DNA of 52,267 bases from Solirubrobacter ginsenosidimutans (GTDB lineage Bacteria > Actinomycetota > Thermoleophilia > Solirubrobacterales > Solirubrobacteraceae), in contig NZ_JAPDOD010000060.1 of the NCBI RefSeq assembly GCF_027587205.1, positions 1 through 52,267 of the forward strand, read 5' to 3'. The translations under genes were made by a program, and so were the position numbers. This document shows, piece by piece, positions 37,830 through 44,682 of this stretch (position 1 is the stretch's first letter; every line of letters begins with the position of its first letter). A model generated the notes under the pieces. That model was not told the origin of the DNA, did no database searches, and was given only the letters and a program-made list of their open reading frames with translations.

Positions 37830-38960
37830 TCAAGCGGCGGTGATGGCGCCGTTGAAGACCAGATTCCTGCCTTTCACGCCGTAGAGGCCGTAGGAGCGCA
37901 GGGTGGTGTCGCCGTTGGCGTCCAGGGAGTAGGTGCCGAGGACGCTCGCGCGGTTCTGGACGCCGGTGCGCAGCCAGCCGAGCAACGCCTCCTTGGTCGC
38001 ACCCGCCGCGTTGGCGCCGTCGAGGATCAGCTTCATCACCTCGTAGCCGTAGAGCTTGTACGGATCAGCGTTGGCGAAGCTCGCGCCTCCCGGGTAGGCG
38101 CTCGGAGCCAGCGTCGAGACCGTGACCGTCATCCGCTTGGCCACGGACGCGCTGATGTGGTCTGTGAAGCCGGACTCGGCCACGCCGTCTGAGCCGAAGA
38201 GCTTCGCCTTGCGGCTCACACGGTTGAACATCCGCGTGGCGCCGTTGGCCGTGATTCCGGTGTAGGCGATGCAGTCGCCCTTGATCGAGGAGAAGCGGCG
38301 CGTGCCGCGGCGGATCCTGGTCGTGCTGGCCACCTTCATCCCCAGCCGTGCCGCGGAGCGGCGCATCAGCGTGCCCATGCCCTTGCCGTAGGTCTCACCG
38401 TCGTGCACGGAACCGATGCGCTTGCAGCCGGCGTCGCGCATCGCGGTCGCGAGCGCGTCGGCCTGGACCTGGTCGTTGGGCATGATGCGGAAATAGGTCC
38501 GCTCGCCGGTCGGGTAGTACTTGTCCGGCTCGCCCGGGTTCGCGCCCGGGCCGTCTGTGGTGAGCCCGATCGCGGTGTTCGAGGGGCTGATGACCGGGAC
38601 CCCGGCCTCGTTGGTGATCGGGATCATGACCGCGGCCGCGCCGGAGTTGAACGGGCCGAGGATCGCGAGCGTCGAGTCGTCCTGCGCCGCTCGCCGGGCA
38701 TTGCGGGCGACCAGTTCGGGAACCCAGGAACCCGCCCGCTTGGTGGCGTCGTTGAGCGTGACGAACTTGATCGCCTGGCCGCCGGCCATCCCGCCGGCTT
38801 CCTGAAGCGCCTGGCGCGCGCCGTCGTTGACCGCCTTCGTCTGCGTCGATGCAGGGCCGCTGAGCGGCAGCGACGAGTAGATCGTGCGCGTCTGGCCCTG
38901 GGCGGTCGCCGGGATCGCCGCCGACGCGATCAGGACACCCAGAATGATTGACCGTTTCAT
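37830..38960 (-). CDS. Branched-chain amino acid-type ABC transporter substrate-binding protein
   Basis: 376 residues from ATG 38960. Signal peptide MKRSIILGVLIASAAIPATAQG, with no lipobox Cys, so it is predicted to be secreted or loosely retained rather than a lipoprotein. The body matches periplasmic-binding fold type I (Peripla_BP_6, LivJ/LivK-like): YSSLPLSGPASTQTKAVNDGARQALQEAGG, AILGPFNSGAAAVMIPITNEAGVPVISPSNT, DQVQADALATAM, YKLYGYEVMKLILDGANAAG. No LivHMGF permease or ATPase genes are nearby, so it may be an orphan binding protein or a sensor. Ligand unknown. Confidence 0.9.
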   Translation of the reverse strand: MKRSIILGVLIASAAIPATAQGQTRTIYSSLPLSGPASTQTKAVNDGARQALQEAGGMAGGQAIKFVTLNDATKRAGSWVPELVARNARRAAQDDSTLAILGPFNSGAAAVMIPITNEAGVPVISPSNTAIGLTTDGPGANPGEPDKYYPTGERTYFRIMPNDQVQADALATAMRDAGCKRIGSVHDGETYGKGMGTLMRRSAARLGMKVASTTRIRRGTRRFSSIKGDCIAYTGITANGATRMFNRVSRKAKLFGSDGVAESGFTDHISASVAKRMTVTVSTLAPSAYPGGASFANADPYKLYGYEVMKLILDGANAAGATKEALLGWLRTGVQNRASVLGTYSLDANGDTTLRSYGLYGVKGRNLVFNGAITAA

Positions 38961-39000
38961 GTGTTCGGCTGGTACCCCGGTCGCTCTAAACTGAGTCCCG

Positions 39001-39453
39001 ATGGATCGCAGTGCCGCGGAACGCCTGGTGAGGAAGGATCTCGACGGGACGACCGGGATCGGGAAGCCCATCTCGAGCCGGGCGCGCATGTCCCAGCGCA
39101 CGGTCGAGGCCTACCTGAAGGCCGGCGTGCGGCCGCGCTGGATGGAGCGGATCTCGGAGATCGACCACTCGATCGCCGCGCAGAAGCGGCGGCTCGCCCG
39201 CTCGCACCGCGCCTTGAGCGAGGAATGCGGAGAGGACCGCGCGCTGTTCGCCGAGCGCTGGACCGGGTTCGCCCAGCGCTGCCGCTTCGAGGAGCTCAAC
39301 GAGCTGATCACGCAGCACAACGACTGGTACCCGATCGAGCGCGACCTGCCGATGGACCTGCGCACGCGCGACTACGTGCTCATCAACGGCCGCTCGTACC
39401 GGCGGCAGTTGCTCAGCCCTCAGTGGGTGCTGGAGCAGTTTCCGGCCGAGTAG
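39001..39453 (+). CDS. Uncharacterised 150-residue protein
   Basis: 150 residues, strongly charged and helical, with no signal or membrane segment. The N-terminus RMSQRTVEAYLKAGVRPRWMERISEIDHSIAAQKRRLARSH-type helices could be a small HTH followed by a coiled coil (about 50-75). The second half has NELITQHNDWYPIERDLPMDLRTRDYV, which looks constrained, and NGRSYRRQLL. I recall similar hypothetical proteins in actinobacteria but cannot name a family. Codon use and length support a real gene. It is divergent from the binding protein gene (40 bp) and its end overlaps the convergent GGDEF gene by 41 bp. Confidence 0.75.
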   Translation: MDRSAAERLVRKDLDGTTGIGKPISSRARMSQRTVEAYLKAGVRPRWMERISEIDHSIAAQKRRLARSHRALSEECGEDRALFAERWTGFAQRCRFEELNELITQHNDWYPIERDLPMDLRTRDYVLINGRSYRRQLLSPQWVLEQFPAE

Positions 39454-40870
39454 CCAGCTTGGTGCGGTCGCGGCCGCCGACCTTGGCCTCGTAGAGGGCG
39501 GCGTCGGCGCGCGCCAGCAGCTCCGCCGCGGACTCGCCGCGGTCCCAGAACGCCACGCCCGCCGAGCAGGTCTGGCCCTCGGTCACCGCTCCGCGGAGCC
39601 GGTCGACGAGCGCGACGGCGTCGGCCTCCGTGCACCCGGGCGCGATCAGCGCGAACTCCTCGCCGCCGTAGCGCGCGAGGCTGTCCGTGGCGCGCAGACA
39701 GCCCTGCCAGGCGCCCGCCACCTCGGTCAGCAGCCGGTCGCCGGCGGGATGGCCGTGCGAGTCGTTGAACGCCTTGAAGTGGTCGAAGTCGAACATCGCG
39801 AGGGCGACCGGGTTGCCTTCGCGCTCGGAGCGTTTGAGCTCACGCGTGAGCTGCTCGTCGAACGCGCGCCGGTTGCCGATGCCGGTGAGCGCGTCGACGC
39901 GGGTGAGCTTCTCGAGCTCGAAGAGCGTGGTCGTGCGCTCGATCGCCACGGCCGCCTCGCTCGAGAGCAGCTCGATCAGCGACAGCTCACGGTCTGGACG
40001 CTCCGCGGGCTCCTGCTTCCAGAACACGGTCAGCACGCCCACCGCACGCCCGCCGGCGAGCAAGGGCGCGAACAGCGCCGCGCCCCAGCCGGCGACGCCG
40101 AGCAGCTGCGCCTTGGCGCGATAGATCGTCTGGTTGTTGTCGAACGCCTGGCGCGATGCCGCTCCGTGCCCGGGCGGGAGCTCCGCGCCCACGACGTCGG
40201 AGCCGACCGCGGAGGTGGCGCGCAGCATGCCGTCCGGCGTCGCCGTCCAGAGGATCGACCCGTCCGCGCCGGCGAGGTCGCGGGCGGTCTCGCACAGGTC
40301 GCGCTCGAGCTCGGCGGCGTCCGAGACCCGCGCCAGCCGGCTCGTCGCCTCCCCGAGCCGGCGCAGGGTGCCCGCCTCGTCGGCGCGCTCTCGCTCCCGG
40401 CGGGCGAGCTCGACGTGGGCGGTGATCGCCGCCGCGAGCACCCGCAGCGTCTCCAGGTCGTCACGCGTCGGCGTCTTCGGTTCCTCGCCCGCGATGCACA
40501 GCGTCCCGATCCGCTGCCCGCCCGCGGTGACGGGCGTTCCGGCGTAGAAGCCGAGGCCCATGGTGTTGTCGGCGAAGCGCGGATCAGCGGCCGTGTCGGG
40601 GACGACGAACGGCCCGTCGCCACCGATCGCGTGGGCGCAGAAGGAGTCCGCGCGCGGCGCCTCGTCGCCGTTGGCCATCCCGGCGCCCGCCTTGGTCCAC
40701 TGCCGGTCGGAGTCGACCAGGTTGAACGCGGCGATCGGGGCGCCCAACAGGCGGGCGGTCAGCGCGACGAGCTCGTCGAACGCGGGGTCCGGCCCTGACC
40801 CGAGCAGACCGGTCCCGCGGAGTGCTGCGAGACGCTGCGGCTCGGTTTCAGCAACGGGAGCGGAATCCAT
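39413..40870 (-). CDS. GAF-GAF-GGDEF diguanylate cyclase
   Basis: 485 residues, soluble. GAF 1 covers about 25-155 (AFNLVDSDRQWTKAGAGM....FCAHAI....VVPDTAADPRFADN....FYAGTPV). A short helix (160-180) and GAF 2 (about 180-315) follow. The GGDEF domain (about 325-475) has DALTGIGNRRAFDEQL, FDFDHFKAFNDSHGHPAGD and the active-site RYGGEEFALI. It is expected to synthesise cyclic di-GMP under control of small ligands or redox state sensed by the GAF domains. It is the second gene after the GNAT on this strand (10 bp apart). Confidence 0.95.
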   Translation of the reverse strand: MDSAPVAETEPQRLAALRGTGLLGSGPDPAFDELVALTARLLGAPIAAFNLVDSDRQWTKAGAGMANGDEAPRADSFCAHAIGGDGPFVVPDTAADPRFADNTMGLGFYAGTPVTAGGQRIGTLCIAGEEPKTPTRDDLETLRVLAAAITAHVELARRERERADEAGTLRRLGEATSRLARVSDAAELERDLCETARDLAGADGSILWTATPDGMLRATSAVGSDVVGAELPPGHGAASRQAFDNNQTIYRAKAQLLGVAGWGAALFAPLLAGGRAVGVLTVFWKQEPAERPDRELSLIELLSSEAAVAIERTTTLFELEKLTRVDALTGIGNRRAFDEQLTRELKRSEREGNPVALAMFDFDHFKAFNDSHGHPAGDRLLTEVAGAWQGCLRATDSLARYGGEEFALIAPGCTEADAVALVDRLRGAVTEGQTCSAGVAFWDRGESAAELLARADAALYEAKVGGRDRTKLATRPETAPAPTEG

Positions 40871-40880
40871 GACCCGTGGG

Positions 40881-41318
40881 TCATCGTAGGGACCAGGCCA
40901 TTCGGTGGTCCGGCTCGTGCTCCTCGTTGTCGGCCCCGTCGGTACTACGGGTGATCGCGAAACCGTGGGCCTCGTAGAACGCGATGGCGCCGGCGTTGCG
41001 CTGGAAGACCCAGAGCTCGAGGTCGGCGTTCGCCGCCTGCGCCGCCCGCAGCAGGGCGGACCCGTGACCCTGCCGGTGGTGGGCGGGATCGACGTAGAGG
41101 TGGTCCACCTCGTTGCCCGACAGCGCCAGGAAGCCCACCACGGCGCCGTCGGCCTCGGCGACGGTCACACCCCCGCCTTGCACGACGCGGGCGTAGAACG
41201 CGTGGTCCTCCGCGTCGGTGTGGAGCTTGGGCAGGAACGCCAGCGAATGGTCGCGGGCTGCCTGGAAGACCTTCGTGACGGCGGCGGCGTCGGCGGGCTG
41301 CGCGGGTCTCAGCGACAT
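40881..41318 (-). CDS. GNAT family N-acetyltransferase
   Basis: 145 residues from ATG 41318. N-terminal MSLRPAQPADAAAVTKVFQAA, central ADGAVVGFLALSGNEVDHLYVDPAHHRQGHGSALL (the Q/RxxGxG/A acetyl-CoA pyrophosphate motif is RQGHGSA) and C-terminal LWVFQRNAGAIAFYEAHGF are the four GNAT motifs. It is a cytoplasmic acetyltransferase of unknown acceptor. The long open frame upstream of this ATG is a shadow of the glycosyltransferase gene. It is divergent from that gene, with 18 bp between starts. Confidence 0.93.
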   Translation of the reverse strand: MSLRPAQPADAAAVTKVFQAARDHSLAFLPKLHTDAEDHAFYARVVQGGGVTVAEADGAVVGFLALSGNEVDHLYVDPAHHRQGHGSALLRAAQAANADLELWVFQRNAGAIAFYEAHGFAITRSTDGADNEEHEPDHRMAWSLR

Positions 41319-41336
41319 GACGCTAGGGTGCCAGAG

Positions 41337-42539
41337 GTGCGGATTCTGACGCTCTCGTGGGAGTACCCGCCGATCGTCGAGGGCGGCCTCGCGCGGCACG
41401 TGCGCAAGCTGTCCGAGCAGCTCGTGCGCGATGGCCACGAGGTGCATGTCGTCACCCGCGGCGGCGGGCGGCTGGAGTCGGTCGAGGATCGCCACGGCGT
41501 CGTGGTGCACCGCGTGCGCGAGCCCGAGTTCCCCAAGGACGACCTCGACGCGTTCATCGCGTGGGTCGAGCACATGAACGAGGACATGCTGGCGGCGGGC
41601 GCGGAGCTCGGCGGCGGCTTCGACGTCGTCCACTCGCACGACTGGCTCGTCGCGAGCGCCGGCCGGTCGCTGGCGCGGCGGCGCCGGGTGCCGTGGCTCG
41701 TCACGGTCCACGCCACCGAGTACGGCCGCCACCAGGGGTGGGTGGACAAGCACCCGCAGTCGCACATCCACGGCGTCGAGCGGCGGATGGCGCGCGGCGC
41801 CGACCACGTGATCACGTGCTCGCACTTCATGCGCGAGCAGGTCGCGGACGTCTTCGGCGTGGCGCGGGCGCGCATCAGCGCGATCCCGAACGGCATCGAC
41901 CCCTCGGACCTGCAGCCGGTGGCCGATCTCCCGCGCCTGCGCGCGAAGTTCGCGGCGCCCGACGAGAAGCTCGTGCTCCTGGTCGGCCGGCTCGTCTACG
42001 AGAAGGGCTTCCACCTCGCGCTGGACGCGCTGCCGGGGCTGATCCGGCGGGTGGGGAAGGTGCGCTTCCTGATCGCCGGCTCGGGCACCGCCGAGGCCGA
42101 GCTCAAGGAGCAGGCCGAGCGCCTGGGCCTGATGGAGCACGGCACGTTCGTCGGCTGGACCGGCGACGACGTCCTGCACTCGCTCTACCGCATCGCCGAC
42201 CTCTGCCTGGTGCCGTCGATCTACGAGCCGTTCGGGCTCGTGGCGCTGGAGGCGATGGCCTCGGGCTGCCCGACGATCGTCGCCGACACCGGCGGCCTGC
42301 GCGAGGTCGTGCCGCGCGGGCGCCGCGTGGGGCTGCGCTTCCGCGCCTCTTCCGTGCGCTCGCTGGAGCGGATGGCGCAGCAACTGTTGACCGACGATGC
42401 GCTGCGCGAGCGCCTCGTGGCGGAGGCGAGCGAACACGTCCTGCGCTTCGACTGGGCGGAGGTCGCGCGCGAGACGACGGGCGTGTACGGGCGCCTCATC
42501 GCCTCCCGCCGCCGCCTGCGCCGCGCGGCGACGACCTGA
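41337..42539 (+). CDS. GT4 glycosyltransferase, candidate glycogen synthase or GlgM-type enzyme
   Basis: 400 residues from GTG 41337 (RILTLSWEYPPIVEGGLARHVRKLSEQL). GT-B fold: N-terminal glycine-rich loop, VVHSHDWLVASAGRSLA, VTVHATEYGRHQGW, then the C-terminal nucleotide-sugar domain with LVGRLVYEKGFHLALDALP and the E-x7-E motif EPFGLVALEAMASG. The WEYPP...GGLARHV start and HATEYGR block are shared with GT4 alpha-glucan synthases. In actinobacteria GlgM (ADP-glucose:glucose-1-phosphate glucosyltransferase) makes maltose-1-phosphate for GlgE, so this is a plausible partner of the locus 20 kb upstream. The donor and acceptor are not proven by sequence. Confidence 0.82.
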   Translation: MRILTLSWEYPPIVEGGLARHVRKLSEQLVRDGHEVHVVTRGGGRLESVEDRHGVVVHRVREPEFPKDDLDAFIAWVEHMNEDMLAAGAELGGGFDVVHSHDWLVASAGRSLARRRRVPWLVTVHATEYGRHQGWVDKHPQSHIHGVERRMARGADHVITCSHFMREQVADVFGVARARISAIPNGIDPSDLQPVADLPRLRAKFAAPDEKLVLLVGRLVYEKGFHLALDALPGLIRRVGKVRFLIAGSGTAEAELKEQAERLGLMEHGTFVGWTGDDVLHSLYRIADLCLVPSIYEPFGLVALEAMASGCPTIVADTGGLREVVPRGRRVGLRFRASSVRSLERMAQQLLTDDALRERLVAEASEHVLRFDWAEVARETTGVYGRLIASRRRLRRAATT

Positions 42540-43023
42540 CCGGCGCGGGCTTCGGCTTCGGCGGCGCCGGGACGACCGCGTAGGGCGCGATCTCCTCGCC
42601 CGGCGCGACCCGCGCGCCCGGGCCCAATGAAGCGTGCGGGCCCAGGACTGCGCCCGCCCCGACCGTGATCGGCGCGCGGCGCAGCGGCTGTGCGCGGACC
42701 GGTGTCTCGACGTCGTCCCAGGTCGGCGCGGCGTCGTTGAGCGCCGCCCAGTGGCCGATCCGTGCCCGCTCGCCGATCTCCACGCCCGCGTGGGCGACGA
42801 TCACCGCCCGCTCGCCCACGGCGACGCCCGCACCGACCCGGATCTCGCCGGCCACCGCCTCGATCCGGCAGTCCGGACCGAGCGTCACGCCGGGCCCGAG
42901 AATCACGCGCGCGCCCGGCGCGACCCGCACGCGCGCGCCGGCGCCGACCCGCACGGAACGCGCGGCGACGAGCCGCCCACGCGAACGCGCCCGCATCGCC
43001 ACGACTCTCACCATTTCAAACAC
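42496..43023 (-). CDS. Left-handed beta-helix (hexapeptide repeat) protein
   Basis: 175 residues; ATG 43023 and an internal GTG are possible. Repeated hexapeptides ([VIL]GxGxx; for example VGAGARVRVAPGARVILGPGVTLG, GERAVIVAHAGVEIGERARIG, VGAGAVLGPHASLGPGARVAPG) predict a left-handed beta-helix as in acyl- or sugar-nucleotide-modifying transferases. The last 25 residues are a Pro/Lys/Arg/Gly tail. There is no obvious catalytic His in the usual site and the protein is very short, so activity is uncertain. It overlaps the convergent glycosyltransferase by 44 bp and is divergent from the STAS gene (11 bp). Confidence 0.8.
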   Translation of the reverse strand: MFEMVRVVAMRARSRGRLVAARSVRVGAGARVRVAPGARVILGPGVTLGPDCRIEAVAGEIRVGAGVAVGERAVIVAHAGVEIGERARIGHWAALNDAAPTWDDVETPVRAQPLRRAPITVGAGAVLGPHASLGPGARVAPGEEIAPYAVVPAPPKPKPAPVRSSPRGAGGGGRR

Positions 43024-43034
43024 GGCGCGATACG

Positions 43035-43364
43035 GTGGCAGCGATCGAACGCTTCAGCACCGCATCCCGGCGCATCGGCGAGACGACGCACATCGAGGTC
43101 CACGGGGAGCTCGACTGCTCGACGGTCCCCTGGCTGGAAGGTCGCATGGACGCCGTCCTCCACGACGGCCACGGTCCTGTCGTCCTCGACCTCAGCGACC
43201 TGCGCTTCATGGACGTCTCCGGCCTCCGGCTCGCCGTTCGCCTCAAGGCCCGCGCGCAGCTGCACGGCGTCGACCTGTCGCTGATGGAGGGTCCCGCGCC
43301 CGTCGAGCGGGTGTTCGAGCTGACCGGCATGCGCCCCTACGTGCCGCGCACCGCGCGCCGGTAG
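43035..43364 (+). CDS. STAS domain protein (anti-sigma factor antagonist type)
   Basis: 109 residues from GTG 43035, the size of SpoIIAA/RsbV proteins. IEVHGELDCSTVPWLEGRMDAVL, VVLDLSDLRFMDVSGLRLAVRLKARA and the C-terminal LTGMRPYVP fit the STAS fold. The phosphorylatable Ser is retained in DVSGL, where the usual motif is DSSG. Such proteins normally work with an anti-sigma kinase (RsbW/SpoIIAB type), but none is encoded nearby. Its end overlaps the convergent clostripain-like gene by 28 bp. Confidence 0.93.
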   Translation: MAAIERFSTASRRIGETTHIEVHGELDCSTVPWLEGRMDAVLHDGHGPVVLDLSDLRFMDVSGLRLAVRLKARAQLHGVDLSLMEGPAPVERVFELTGMRPYVPRTARR

Positions 43365-44581
43365 GAGCGCAGGAACTCGTCCCAGCCGTGGCGCTGGGCG
43401 AAGCGCAGGTCCTTGTAGTAGGGCGAGATCTCGTCGGTCGGGGCCGGGAGGTACGCGGTCACGCCGCCGCAGTGCTCGACGCTCTCGCCGAGGTTCGCGT
43501 TGGCGACCACGAAGTCGCCGCCCGGCTTGAGCGCGTCGAGCACCTTCTTCGCCGCGGTCTTGACCGCGCTCTCGAACGGCTGGGCGCGCACCTGCTCGCA
43601 GAAGGTGCGCAGGTCGATCAGCTCGCCGTCGAAGCGCGTGCTGCGGGTGTGGGCGCGCAGCAGGCGGGTGGCGTCGACGTCGTCGTCCTTGATCACCCGC
43701 CGCAGCGCCATCGTGAAGGCGTCCACGGCGGTGGCGAACGGCTCGATCCCGGCGCTGTGGATCGCGCACATCGTCACCGGCCACATGTCCTCGGAGTGCT
43801 TGTAGGACTCGACGTAGCGCTTGACGACGACCCGCCCGAGGCCCGCGCCGTCGAGCGTCGGATTGGAGCGCAGGTCGGCCAGGATCTTCTCGTAGGGCCA
43901 GCCGTCGCCGGGCTCGAGCTCCTCGGAGGAGACGACCGCGCGGACGTCCTTCTCGCTCTGGTAGGCGACCTCGAGGCAGCTCATCAGGCACGCGTCCATC
44001 CCCAGCAGGTCGACCGGGCGGCCGAGCACCTCGTGCGCCTGCTTGAGGACGTTGCCGAGCTCGATCGTGTCGAGCGAGTGGCCGGTGCCGTCGTCGGACG
44101 CGATCGCCCGCAGGCGCGCGTTCGGTTGCGTCAGCGCCGCCTCGACCGTCGGCTTGAACAGGCTGCGGCCGATCTGGGAGGACCCGCGCGCGTCCAGCTC
44201 GCGCGCGCTCACGCCCGCGGACTTGACGCTCGAGTAGAGCTCGTCGAAGTCCAGCGGGTCCCAGCCCGAGCCGTGGTTCCAGATGATCAGCGCATAGCGC
44301 TCGGCGGGCGCCTTGGCCTTCGACCAGCGGATGAAGTCCACCATCGTCTGGGGGGAGCCCGAGTCGACGTCGCCGCCGAGGTTCTCGCGCAGCTCGTTCT
44401 TTCCGTCCTTGCTGATGACCATCCGATGTGCGGCCTGCTGCTCGAGCCGCTTGACGAAGACCGTCACCTTCAGCTCCTCGCCGGACCCGACCTTGCGCAT
44501 CTCGGCGATGTCCTTGCCGGCGAATGACGTGAGGTTGTTGTACCCCGCCACGTAGACCATGAAGGTCCATTTCGCGCTCAT
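43337..44581 (-). CDS. Clostripain-like cysteine peptidase (family C11)
   Basis: 414 residues from ATG 44581, starting WTFMVYVAGYNNLTSFAGKDI, characteristic of clostripain-family proteins. The catalytic dyad is His103 (IIWNHGSGW) and Cys198 (GMDACLMSCLEVAYQ), and SSEELEPGDGWPYEKIL is the conserved block after it. Family members cleave after Arg or Lys and are often self-activating. No signal peptide or propeptide is visible, so this one appears to be cytoplasmic. A cell-internal role or non-classical export is possible. The gene is divergent from the M6-like metalloprotease. Confidence 0.92.
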   Translation of the reverse strand: MSAKWTFMVYVAGYNNLTSFAGKDIAEMRKVGSGEELKVTVFVKRLEQQAAHRMVISKDGKNELRENLGGDVDSGSPQTMVDFIRWSKAKAPAERYALIIWNHGSGWDPLDFDELYSSVKSAGVSARELDARGSSQIGRSLFKPTVEAALTQPNARLRAIASDDGTGHSLDTIELGNVLKQAHEVLGRPVDLLGMDACLMSCLEVAYQSEKDVRAVVSSEELEPGDGWPYEKILADLRSNPTLDGAGLGRVVVKRYVESYKHSEDMWPVTMCAIHSAGIEPFATAVDAFTMALRRVIKDDDVDATRLLRAHTRSTRFDGELIDLRTFCEQVRAQPFESAVKTAAKKVLDALKPGGDFVVANANLGESVEHCGGVTAYLPAPTDEISPYYKDLRFAQRHGWDEFLRSYRRAVRGT

Positions 44582-44596
44582 GCGCTTGACCCTACA

Positions 44597-44620
44597 AGTC
44601 GTGGAGATCGCTCCACGACT
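44597..44620. promoter_or_regulatory. 10-bp perfect palindrome upstream of two divergent protease genes
   Basis: AGTCGTGGAG (44597-44606) and CTCCACGACT (44611-44620) are perfect inverted repeats with a 4-bp centre (ATCG). They lie 15 bp before the clostripain start and just before the TTGACA of the M6-like gene, the position of an operator shared by both genes. A structured leader for either transcript is the alternative. Confidence 0.5.
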
Positions 44621-44622
44621 CG

Positions 44623-44652
44623 TTGACATCTCATGAAGAGAACATGAGGATG
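44623..44652 (+). promoter_or_regulatory. Candidate promoter with CTCATG inverted repeat
   Basis: TTGACA at 44623-44628 is an exact -35 consensus; the -10 about 17 bp later (GAGGAT, 44646-44651) is poor. Overlapping it is CTCATG (44630-44635), N7, CATGAG (44643-44648). The half-site resembles the CTCAT repeats found before the response regulator at 4.7 kb. Confidence 0.4.
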
Positions 44653-44682
44653 AAATGGGGTTCAAGAGACGGAGGGTCTTGC

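Noticed and set aside
42496..43364. Partner-switching sigma regulator cluster around the STAS gene
   Set aside because: No RsbW-type kinase, phosphatase or sigma gene is adjacent; the neighbours are a hexapeptide protein and a peptidase.
42665..44527. 620-codon plus-strand frame antisense to the hexapeptide and clostripain-like genes
   Set aside because: It crosses three well-supported genes and shows no motif.
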